From positions 3,410,001-3,474,000 of the forward strand of contig NZ_CP085193.1 of assembly GCF_024298965.1 (NCBI RefSeq): a DNA stretch of 64,000 bases. Reading direction: 5' to 3'. The stretch is from Streptomyces rapamycinicus NRRL 5491. GTDB lineage: Bacteria > Actinomycetota > Actinomycetes > Streptomycetales > Streptomycetaceae. The notes under the pieces were generated by a model that did no database searches, was not told the origin of the DNA, and was given only the letters and a program-made list of their open reading frames with translations. This document shows positions 17,315-24,477 of this stretch, piece by piece (within the stretch, counting starts at the first letter, position 1; each line of letters opens with the position of its first letter). Position numbers and translations under genes: made by a program.

Positions 17315-19003
17315 TCAGCGGCCGTGGGTCCGGCGGAAGACGCTGACCGCCGGGTCCGCGTAGCGCACCAGCTCCAGCGCCTGCTCCGGGAACCACTCCC
17401 CCGCCTCGGGGTTGACGGTCCCGCGCACCGGGTCCAGGGGCCCGTCGGTGCCGCGCAGGCAGCGCCCGTCCGACTCGCCCGGCGTCTTCACCCACAGCGC
17501 GGCGTCCAGCAGCGCCTCACCGGTGCTGGTGGTGGGGCGCCGGCCGAGGCCCCGGCCCGGCGGGTTGCACCATGACTGGACGTCGTTGTGCCGGTGGTGC
17601 GCGGCCCTCGGGGTCCAGGGGCCCTGGCCGTTGCGGCTGGTGTCGGTGACGTAGTGCTTCATCCGGGCCGGGTCGTCCGGTACGTGGTGGCGCAGCCAGC
17701 GGCGGGCGTGCCGCCGCGACCAGCTCTGCTCGGCGCAGTCCTCGGGGTCCCCGCCCTCGTCGGCGTAGGCGAGGCAGGAGGAGACCAGCCGGCCGTACCA
17801 GGCGCTGTCCTGGTCGGTCTGGTAGTGGGAGACATTGAGGGCGAAGCCGGTGGCGCGGTCGATCCCGGCCTTGATCAGCCGGGGCACGATGCTGCTGACG
17901 GAGTGCCAGCCGGAGTGGCCCGCGTCCAGGTACACCGACGCGTTGCCGAGCGCGCTGAGGACGTCGACCGCGTAGTTGATCTCGGAGTAGCGGGCGGCGG
18001 TCTCCGAGTCCTCGACCACGGGGGTGTCCAGGTCACCGGTGTCGTTCGCGTCCTCGGGGGTCACGGGGTCGGGCGTGGGCAGCGGGGGCAGCTCGGGCAG
18101 GGTGCTGGGCTGCTCGGCGGAGGGCTCGGGGTCGGGGCTCTGGGACGCGGCGGGCTCGGGTCCGGCGGCTTCCAGGTCCTCCCGGGGCATGGGTGCCAGG
18201 AGCTCGGAGGCGTCGGGGCGCGAGTCGGCGGACTGCGAGTCGGCAGACTGCGAGTCGGTGGACTTCGGGTCCGTGGACTGCGCGGCCTCCTGGCCGGTGC
18301 CGGAGGCGGCCGACGCGGCGGGCGGGGCCGTGGAGGCGTCGGGGTCGGGCAGCGGCGGCAGTTCGGTGGGCGATGCCTCGACGGCGGGCGGCTCCTCCGC
18401 GGCGGTCTGCTCCTCGATGGCCGTCTGCTCCTCTACGGCCGTCTGCCCGGGCTGCTGCGACTCGACGGCGGTCTCCTCGGCGTTCGAGGCGTCGGCGCAG
18501 TCGGAGGGCAGCAGCGCCAGCGAATCGGGTTCGAGGACGATCATCACCTTACGGTCGCCGATGCCCGCGGCGACGGCGTCGATCCACGCCTGGTACGCGG
18601 CGAGGCCGTCGGCTCCCCCGCTCGAGTAGCTGCCGCAGTCCCGGCCCGGGATGTTGTAGAGGGCGAGGACCGGCAGCCTCTCCTGCCAGCCCGCGCTGCG
18701 GGTCGTCCGGCGGACCAGCCGCGTGACCTGCTCCGGGGTCTCGTCCCCGTACCAGACCGCGTGCGGTGTCCGCACCATGGCGAGGAGCCCGGCGGAGTCA
18801 CGGAAGTCGCCCCGCCAGGCGAGCCGGGCCACCTGGCGGTAGGAGTCCCGGTCGGGGGGCGGGGCGTAGAGGCGGGCCACGCGCGGGGACTCGTCGTCGT
18901 CCTCCGACACGGCCGCGCTCACCACGGGGCTGATCAACAGGGGCAGGGTGGCCGCGGCCACGACGGCCGTCGACACGGTGAGGATCTTGCGTCTCTTACG
19001 CAC
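17315..19003 (-). CDS. GH6-family glycosidase with a disordered insert
   Basis: The GTG at 19003 lies 7 bp after GGAG and begins with VRKRRKILTV and a hydrophobic segment, a signal peptide. GH6 features appear in two blocks. The N-terminal block includes VPVLALYNIPGRDCGSYSSG and KVMIVLEPDSLALLPSDC. The C-terminal block includes NASVYLDAGHSGWHSV, NVSHYQTD and WVKTPGESDGRC, with the catalytic-region aspartates present. Between them, at about residues 175-330, is an insert of some 150 residues made almost only of Pro, Ser, Ala, Glu, Asp, Gln and Thr, including TDSQSADSQSADS repeats. In ordinary GH6 enzymes only a short loop joins these blocks. The enzyme would hydrolyse beta-1,4-glucan. There is no carbohydrate-binding module. 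Low-complexity linkers normally lie outside catalytic domains. Confidence 0.85.
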   Translation of the reverse strand: MRKRRKILTVSTAVVAAATLPLLISPVVSAAVSEDDDESPRVARLYAPPPDRDSYRQVARLAWRGDFRDSAGLLAMVRTPHAVWYGDETPEQVTRLVRRTTRSAGWQERLPVLALYNIPGRDCGSYSSGGADGLAAYQAWIDAVAAGIGDRKVMIVLEPDSLALLPSDCADASNAEETAVESQQPGQTAVEEQTAIEEQTAAEEPPAVEASPTELPPLPDPDASTAPPAASAASGTGQEAAQSTDPKSTDSQSADSQSADSRPDASELLAPMPREDLEAAGPEPAASQSPDPEPSAEQPSTLPELPPLPTPDPVTPEDANDTGDLDTPVVEDSETAARYSEINYAVDVLSALGNASVYLDAGHSGWHSVSSIVPRLIKAGIDRATGFALNVSHYQTDQDSAWYGRLVSSCLAYADEGGDPEDCAEQSWSRRHARRWLRHHVPDDPARMKHYVTDTSRNGQGPWTPRAAHHRHNDVQSWCNPPGRGLGRRPTTSTGEALLDAALWVKTPGESDGRCLRGTDGPLDPVRGTVNPEAGEWFPEQALELVRYADPAVSVFRRTHGR

Positions 19004-19036
19004 GTGCGCACTCCAGGGGGGCGGCAGGACCAAGGT

Positions 19037-19063
19037 CGGTTTCTGACTCTCACTCAGAAACCG
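19037..19063. promoter_or_regulatory. Inverted repeat upstream of the GH6 gene
   Basis: CGGTTTCTGA and TCAGAAACCG form 10-bp perfect arms separated by 7 bp, ending 34 bp before the GH6 start. It could be an operator or a leader stem-loop. It is not the TGGGAGCGCTCCCA CebR-type cellulase operator. Confidence 0.5.
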
Positions 19064-19080
19064 GCACCCGGCAAATGCAC

Positions 19081-19106
19081 CCCCCGCCAGATGGCGGAGG
19101 GTTTTT
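19081..19106 (+). terminator. Canonical hairpin plus T-tract
   Basis: CCGCC-AGAT-GGCGG, extended by CCC/GGG across a bulged A, is followed by TTTTT at 19102-19106. The orientation is rightward. No rightward gene lies between here and 17304, so it may end antisense transcription through the GH6 gene. Confidence 0.5.
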
Positions 19107-19159
19107 CCCGCTCAGGAGTGGCCTTATGTCAGACGATCCTTCTGTGATCTGATGCGATT

Positions 19160-20311
19160 TCAGGCGACCGAGCCGATCCGGTCCGAGGGCGCCCGGGTGT
19201 CGTGGTGGATCGGGGTCCGGGCACCCGTCAGCGGCGTGCCGCTGCCGCCCCGCCGATTCGCGACGATCTCGCCCGCGATGGACAGCGCGGTCTCCTCGGG
19301 CGTACGGGCGCCGAGGTCCAGCCCGATCGGGGAGCGCAGCCCGGCCAGCTCCGGCTCGCCCACACCGGCCTCGCGCAGCCGCCGCAGCCGGTCCCGGTGG
19401 GTGCGGGCGGAGCCCATCGCGCCGACGTACGCCACGGGCAGCCGCAGCGCCCGCTCCAGCAGCGGGACGTCGAACTTCGGGTCGTGGGTGAGCACGCACA
19501 GCACCGTACGGCCGTCCACCTCGGTCCGGTCGAGATAGCGGTGCGGCCAGTCGACCACCACCTCGTCGGCGTCCGGGAAGCGTCGCTCGGTCGCGAAGAC
19601 CGGACGGGCGTCGCAGACCGTGACGTGGTAGTTCAGGAACTTCCCGATCCGCACCAGCGCGCTCGCGAAGTCCACCGCCCCGAAAACGATCATGCGCGGC
19701 GACGGCACGCTGGACTCGGCGAGCAGCGTGACGGGCCGCCCGCAGCGGCTCCCCTCGGCGCCGATCTCCACGGTCGCGGTGCGCCCGGCGTCCAGCAGGG
19801 CACGGGCCTCCGCGGCGGCCGTACGGTCCAGTTCCGGGTGGCCGCCCAGGGTGCCGTCCCAGCCGCCGTCCGGGCCGACGAGCAGGGCGCGGCCCAGCAG
19901 CTCGGGCGGGCCGTCCACGATCCGGGCCAGCGCGGTCGTCCGGCCCTCGGCGGCGGCGGACGCGGCCTCGGCGAACACCGGGCGCAGCTCGCGGTCGCCC
20001 GCCCGGACCGGGCTGACCAGGACATCGATGACCCCGCCGCAGGTCAGGCCGACCGCGAAGGCGTCCTCGTCGGAGTAGCCGAAGGTCTCCCGCACGCTCT
20101 CGCCGGTGCTCAGCGCCTCCTGGCACAGCTCGTACACCGCGCCCTCGACACAGCCGCCGGACACACTGCCGACCGCCGTGCCCTCCGCGTCCACGGCGAG
20201 GGCGGCGCCGGGCAGGCGGGGTGCGCTGCCGCCCACGGAGACCACGGTGGCGACGGCGAAGTCCCGGCCCTCCGCGCACCAGCGGTGCAGCTCGGCGGCG
20301 ATGTCCAGCAT
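19160..20311 (-). CDS. xdhC: XdhC-family molybdoenzyme maturation factor
   Basis: The 383-residue protein opens with the XdhC/CoxI domain: FAVATVVSVGGSAPRLPGAALAV, GSVSGGCVEGAVYEL and LTCGGVIDVLV, where the SGGC and CGG cysteines are typical. A C-terminal Rossmann-like domain follows (RMIVFGAVDFASALVRIGKFLNYHVTV, then YVGAMGSARTHRDRLRRL). XdhC binds molybdenum cofactor, helps sulfurate it and inserts it into xanthine dehydrogenase. It follows the Mo-subunit gene by 76 bp on the same strand, the expected operon order. It is not an enzyme subunit itself. Confidence 0.93.
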   Translation of the reverse strand: MLDIAAELHRWCAEGRDFAVATVVSVGGSAPRLPGAALAVDAEGTAVGSVSGGCVEGAVYELCQEALSTGESVRETFGYSDEDAFAVGLTCGGVIDVLVSPVRAGDRELRPVFAEAASAAAEGRTTALARIVDGPPELLGRALLVGPDGGWDGTLGGHPELDRTAAAEARALLDAGRTATVEIGAEGSRCGRPVTLLAESSVPSPRMIVFGAVDFASALVRIGKFLNYHVTVCDARPVFATERRFPDADEVVVDWPHRYLDRTEVDGRTVLCVLTHDPKFDVPLLERALRLPVAYVGAMGSARTHRDRLRRLREAGVGEPELAGLRSPIGLDLGARTPEETALSIAGEIVANRRGGSGTPLTGARTPIHHDTRAPSDRIGSVA

Positions 20312-20387
20312 GGTGATCAGCTCCTCGGACGGCCATGTACAGGCCGCCTATATTCGCGTCAACGCGCCGGGCCCGCGAAATCTGCCC

Positions 20388-22775
20388 TCAGCCGCCGGTC
20401 AGATGTTCCGGGCGGACGGGCACCCGCCTCAGGGGGAGGCCCGTGGCGGCGCGGATGGCGGCGACGACGGCCGGGGTGGAGGAGAGCGTGGGCGCCTCGC
20501 CGACGCCGCGCAGCCCGTACGGGGCGTTGTCGTCGGCCAGCTCCAGCACCTCCACCGGCATGGCCGGGGTGTCCAGGATGGTGGGGATCAGATAGTCCGT
20601 GAACGACGGGTTGCGCACCCGCGCCCCGTCCCGCGAGACGACGATCTCCTCCATCACGGCGAGCCCGAGCCCCTGCGTCGAACCGCCGTGGATCTGCCCG
20701 ACCACCGACAGCGGATTGATCGCCTTGCCCACGTCCTGCGCGGCCGCCAGCTCCACCACCTTGACCAGGCCCAGCTCGGTGTCGACCTCGACGACCGCGC
20801 GGTGGGCGCAGAAGGAGTACTGCACATGGCCGAAGCCCTGTCCGGTGCGCAGATCGAACGGCTCGGTCGGCCGGTGCCGGAACTCCCGCTCCAGGTCGAT
20901 CGCCTCCTCGCCGAGGATCCCGGCGAGGTCGCCGATCACCTCGCCGCCGTCGGTGACCACCTTGCCGTCCTCCAGCCGCAGCCGGTCGGGCTCCGCCCAC
21001 GCGGGGCGGGAGGCGCCGAACCGCTCGCGGCCGCGCCGCAGCACCTCCGCCCGGACCGCCTCGCAGGCGTGCTTGACGGCGCCGCCCGTCATATACGTCT
21101 GGCGGGAGGCGGAGGTGGAGCCCGCCGAGCCGACCCGGGTGTCGGCCGGGTGGAGGGTGACCCGGTCGACGCCCAGCTCGGTGCGGGCGATCTGGGCGTG
21201 CACGGTGACCCCGCCCTGGCCGACCTCGGCCATCGCGGTGTGCACCAGGGCGACCGGCTCGCCACCGATCACTTCCAGCCGGATCCGGGCCGTGGAGTAG
21301 TCGTCGAAGCCCTCGGAGAAGCCGACGTTCTTGATGCCGACCGCATAGCCCACCCCGCGCACCACGGCCTCGCCGTGGGTGGTGTTGGACAGCCCGCCCG
21401 GCAGGGCCCGTACGTCCACCGGGCCGCCCGCCGCCTCCCAGGCGCGCCCGGGCGGCATCGGCAGCGCCTTGACGCGGCGCAGCAGCTCGGCGACCGGGGC
21501 CGGGGAGTCGACCAGCTGCCCGGTGGGCATGGTGGCGCCCTGCGACATGGCGTTGCGCTGCCGGAACTCCACCGGGTCCAGGCCGAGTTCGGCCGCCACC
21601 GCGTCCATCTGCGCCTCGTAGGCGAAGCACGCCTGGACGGCGCCGAAGCCGCGCATCGCACCGCAGGGCGGGTTGTTGGAGTAGAGGGCGATGGCCTCGA
21701 CGTCCACGTTCTCCACGACGTAGGGGCCGATGGACAGGGAGGCGGCGTTGCCGACCACCGCCGGGGAGGAGGAGGCGTACGCGCCGCCGTCCAGGACGAT
21801 GCGGCACTGGACGTAGAGCAGCATGCCGTCGCGGGTCGCGCCGTGCTCGTAGGTGAGCTTGGCGGGGTGGCGGTGGACATGGCCGAAGAAGGACTCGTAC
21901 CGGTTGTAGACGATCTTCACGGGCCGTCCGGTGCGCAGCGCCAGCAGACAGGCGTGGGCCTGCATGGACAGGTCCTCGCGAGCGCCGAACGCCCCGCCGA
22001 CGCCGGACAGCGTCAGCCGCACCTTGTCGGCGGGCAGCCCGAGGACGGGGGCGAGCTGGTCGCGGTCCACGTGCAGCCACTGGGTGGCGATGTAGAGGTC
22101 CACCCCGCCGTCCTCGGCGGGCACCGCGAGCCCCGACTCCGGGCCGAGGAACGCCTGGTCCTGCATGCCCACCTCGTAGTCCCGGCGGACCACCACATCG
22201 GCGCGGGCCCGGGCGGCGGCTACATCGCCGCGCCGGACCGGCTGGCGGTGCACGATGTTCGGATGCGGGACGTGGGACGCGTGGTGGTCCCGGCGGCCGG
22301 GGTGGAGCAGCGGGGCGTCCGGCGCGGTGGCGGTGGCCTCGTCCACGACCAGCGGCAGCTCCTCGTACTCCACCTTGATCCGGGCGGCGGCGCGGCGGGC
22401 GGTCTCGGGGTGGTCGGCGGCGACGATCGCGACGGGCTCGCCGTGGAAGCGGACCCGGTCCTTGGCGAGTACGGGCTGGTCGTGGATCTCCAGGCCGTAG
22501 TGGGTCCCGGCGGGCAGGTCGTCATGCGTCATGACGGCGCACACCCCGGGCAGGGCGAGCGCCCCGGCGGTGTCGATGGACCGGATCGCGGCGTGGGCGC
22601 AGGGGCTGCGGAGGGTGAAGCCCCACAGCATGTCCTCGTGCCACAGATCCGAGGAGTACGCGAACTCGCCGGTCACCTTGAGGGTGCCGTCCGGGCGCAG
22701 GGTGGACTCGCCGACGGTCCCCCGGGTGGCGCCGGTGGCCTGGGTGAGGGTGGCGGGGGCGCGGTCGGCTGCCAT
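20388..22775 (-). CDS. Xanthine dehydrogenase, molybdopterin subunit
   Basis: This 795-residue protein is the large subunit of a three-subunit molybdenum hydroxylase. GVGGAFGAREDLSMQ is the first Mo-cofactor segment. MRGFGAVQACFAYEAQMD, TAMAEVGQGGVTVHAQI and GSTQGLGLAVMEE follow, and the C-terminal PYGLRGVGEAPT holds the glutamate that acts as catalytic base (GVGE). The substrate-channel arginine pattern fits purine oxidation, and the neighbourhood (XdhC, PucR, urate genes) supports xanthine as substrate. It begins 2 bp after the FeS subunit stop. The length is normal for the family and no domain is missing. Confidence 0.93.
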   Translation of the reverse strand: MAADRAPATLTQATGATRGTVGESTLRPDGTLKVTGEFAYSSDLWHEDMLWGFTLRSPCAHAAIRSIDTAGALALPGVCAVMTHDDLPAGTHYGLEIHDQPVLAKDRVRFHGEPVAIVAADHPETARRAAARIKVEYEELPLVVDEATATAPDAPLLHPGRRDHHASHVPHPNIVHRQPVRRGDVAAARARADVVVRRDYEVGMQDQAFLGPESGLAVPAEDGGVDLYIATQWLHVDRDQLAPVLGLPADKVRLTLSGVGGAFGAREDLSMQAHACLLALRTGRPVKIVYNRYESFFGHVHRHPAKLTYEHGATRDGMLLYVQCRIVLDGGAYASSSPAVVGNAASLSIGPYVVENVDVEAIALYSNNPPCGAMRGFGAVQACFAYEAQMDAVAAELGLDPVEFRQRNAMSQGATMPTGQLVDSPAPVAELLRRVKALPMPPGRAWEAAGGPVDVRALPGGLSNTTHGEAVVRGVGYAVGIKNVGFSEGFDDYSTARIRLEVIGGEPVALVHTAMAEVGQGGVTVHAQIARTELGVDRVTLHPADTRVGSAGSTSASRQTYMTGGAVKHACEAVRAEVLRRGRERFGASRPAWAEPDRLRLEDGKVVTDGGEVIGDLAGILGEEAIDLEREFRHRPTEPFDLRTGQGFGHVQYSFCAHRAVVEVDTELGLVKVVELAAAQDVGKAINPLSVVGQIHGGSTQGLGLAVMEEIVVSRDGARVRNPSFTDYLIPTILDTPAMPVEVLELADDNAPYGLRGVGEAPTLSSTPAVVAAIRAATGLPLRRVPVRPEHLTGG

Positions 22776-22777
22776 GG

Positions 22778-23368
22778 TCAGACCGCCTCCCCGGTGCGGG
22801 CGGCCGCGAGCCGGACCGCGTCGAGGATCTTCTCGTAGCCGGTGCAGCGGCAGAGGTTGCCGGAGAGCGCCTCGCGGATGTCGGCGTCGGAGGGGTCGGG
22901 ATTGCGCTCCAGCAGCTCATCGGCGGCCACCAGCAGCCCGGGGGTGCAGAAGCCGCACTGGACGGCGCCCGCGTCGATGAACGCCTGCTGGACCGGGGCC
23001 AGCGGGGCGACCTGCCCGGGGCGGGTCGGCTCGGGCTGCCGCGGCGTCCCAGGCGTCTCCGGGTGACCCTCCTCGGGCTCACCGGGGCGGACGGTTCCAG
23101 CCGCTTCGCCGGACCGCTGCCGGGCGTGGTCCGCGAGCCCCTCGACGGTGACCACCTCGCGGCCCTCGGCCTGCCCCGCCGCCACCAGGCACGCGCATAC
23201 CGGCACCCCGTCAAGACGGACCGTGCAGGAACCGCATTCGCCCTGCTCACAGGCGTTCTTCGAACCGGGAAGCCCCAGCCGCTCGCGCAGCACGTACAGC
23301 AGGGACTCGCCCTCCCAGACGTCATCGGCCTCGTACGGCCGCCCGTTGACCCTCATGTTCACGCGCAC
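22778..23368 (-). CDS. Xanthine dehydrogenase, 2Fe-2S subunit
   Basis: The GTG at 23368 was chosen because GGGGAGGA lies 7 bp upstream. It overlaps the FAD-subunit gene by 10 bp and gives 196 residues. The first 2Fe-2S cluster motif is CEQGECGSCTVRLDGVPVCAC, written here only to its first 20 residues in spirit: C-x4-C-x2-C-x11-C near residues 37-58. The second is CGFCTPG...CRCTGY near the C-terminus. The subunit passes electrons from molybdenum to FAD. Between the two cluster domains is an extra Pro/Glu-rich linker of about 40 residues (GEPEEGHPETPGTPRQPEPT and neighbours) that is not part of the family core. Confidence 0.92.
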   Translation of the reverse strand: MRVNMRVNGRPYEADDVWEGESLLYVLRERLGLPGSKNACEQGECGSCTVRLDGVPVCACLVAAGQAEGREVVTVEGLADHARQRSGEAAGTVRPGEPEEGHPETPGTPRQPEPTRPGQVAPLAPVQQAFIDAGAVQCGFCTPGLLVAADELLERNPDPSDADIREALSGNLCRCTGYEKILDAVRLAAARTGEAV

Positions 23369-24249
23369 TGTGCGGTCCTCCCCTCTCCCTCGCGATACGC
23401 CTCCCAGGTCCAGCCGAGCGTGCGGCGCGCCATGACCCCCACCGCGTGGCGGCGGTAGGCGGCGGTGCCGCGTACGTCGTCGATCGGGCGGCAGGCCCCG
23501 GCGCACAGCTCGGCGAAGCGCCGGACGGCCGACGGGTCGAGGGGCGCGCCGCTGTCCCAGAAGCCGCCCTCGTCCAGCGCCGCGCCCAGGAACTCCTCGG
23601 CCTCCCGGGCCCGTACGGGCGTGGGCGCGGCCGATCCGATGCCGGTGCGCACGGTGCGGGTGCGCGGATGGAGCGCGACGGCGAAGGCGCAGACCGCGAT
23701 CACCATGGCGTTCCGCGTGCCGACCTTGGAGAACTGCTGCGGACCGTCCGCTCGTCGGATGTGCACCGCCCGGATCAGCTCATCGGGCTCCAGGGCGTGG
23801 CGCTTGACCCCGGTGAAGAACTCCTCGACCGGGATCCGCCGGGTGCCGCGCACCGACGCCACCTCCACCTCGGCCCCGGCCGCCAGCAGCGCGGGATGGG
23901 CGTCCCCGGCGGGCGAGGCGGCGCCGAGGTTGCCGCCGACGGTGCCGCGGTTGCGGATCTGCGGTGAGCCGACGGTGTGCGCGGCGAGCGCGAGGCCCGG
24001 CAGCTCGGTCCGGAGCTCGTCGATGATCCGGCTGTACGGGACGCCCGCGCCCAGCCGGACCGTACGGTCGGTGCTCTCCCATTCGGCCAGTTCGGCGACG
24101 CGGGTCAGATCGAGCAGATACTCGGGCCGCCGGTGATCGAAGTTGATCTCGACCATCACATCGGTGCCGCCCGCGATGGGCACGGCGGTGGGGTGCTCGG
24201 CCTTCGCGGCGAGCGCCTCCTCCCAGCCGGCGGGGCGCAGGAAGTCCAT
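23359..24249 (-). CDS. Xanthine dehydrogenase, FAD subunit
   Basis: The start at 24249 follows GAGAGA and gives the family N-terminus MDFLRPAGWEEALAAKAEHP. The 296-residue protein has the FAD pyrophosphate motif PIAGGTDVMVEIN and the second FAD motif IRNRGTVGGNLGAASPAGDAH, where the TVGGNL segment is diagnostic. A C-terminal CO-dehydrogenase-flavoprotein domain follows. It transfers electrons to NAD+ or another acceptor. It is the first gene of the operon FAD-FeS-Mo-XdhC and is divergent from the PucR regulator across 228 bp. An upstream in-frame start at 24312 would add 21 residues with no family support. Confidence 0.93.
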   Translation of the reverse strand: MDFLRPAGWEEALAAKAEHPTAVPIAGGTDVMVEINFDHRRPEYLLDLTRVAELAEWESTDRTVRLGAGVPYSRIIDELRTELPGLALAAHTVGSPQIRNRGTVGGNLGAASPAGDAHPALLAAGAEVEVASVRGTRRIPVEEFFTGVKRHALEPDELIRAVHIRRADGPQQFSKVGTRNAMVIAVCAFAVALHPRTRTVRTGIGSAAPTPVRAREAEEFLGAALDEGGFWDSGAPLDPSAVRRFAELCAGACRPIDDVRGTAAYRRHAVGVMARRTLGWTWEAYREGEGRTAQCA

Positions 24250-24333
24250 GGGTCTCTCTTCTCGAATCGTCGGCGTCGTCGGGAGGGGCTCCCCTCCAAG
24301 AACTGTGCACACGGCTCAACGCCAGTAGACCGA

Positions 24334-24359
24334 GGTGTGGGCCACCTGGTGCAGTCACC
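24334..24359. promoter_or_regulatory. Paired GGTG/CACC inverted repeats between xdh and pucR
   Basis: AGGTGTGGGCCACCT is directly followed by GGTGCAGTCACC, so two short inverted repeats with the same GGTG...CACC arms sit side by side in the 228-bp divergent control region (24250-24477). They are candidate sites for the PucR-family protein, but no published consensus is matched. Confidence 0.4.
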
Positions 24360-24374
24360 AAAGACATGAAGCAA

Positions 24375-24403
24375 TTGGCTGGCCAGGGGGCAGGTCTTGT
24401 AGA
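24375..24403 (+). promoter_or_regulatory. Possible promoter of the PucR-type gene
   Basis: TTGGCT (24375-24380) lies 17 bp before TGTAGA (24398-24403). TAGATT at 24400-24405 is an alternative -10. The start codon at 24478 would have a leader of about 65 nt. The match is moderate. Confidence 0.35.
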
Positions 24404-24477
24404 TTCGAACGAACGGCGGGGGCCGAAAACCTCGCGGTATTCGACCGGCAACACGGAACAAGATCGGCTGGCATCAC

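Noticed and set aside
19037..19063. CebR-type cellulase operator before GH6
   Set aside because: The inverted repeat does not match TGGGAGCGCTCCCA, so only a generic operator or hairpin is claimed.
20106..22838. Rightward 910-codon open frame over xanthine dehydrogenase
   Set aside because: Its product is low complexity and unlike any family, while the leftward frame encodes an intact molybdenum subunit.
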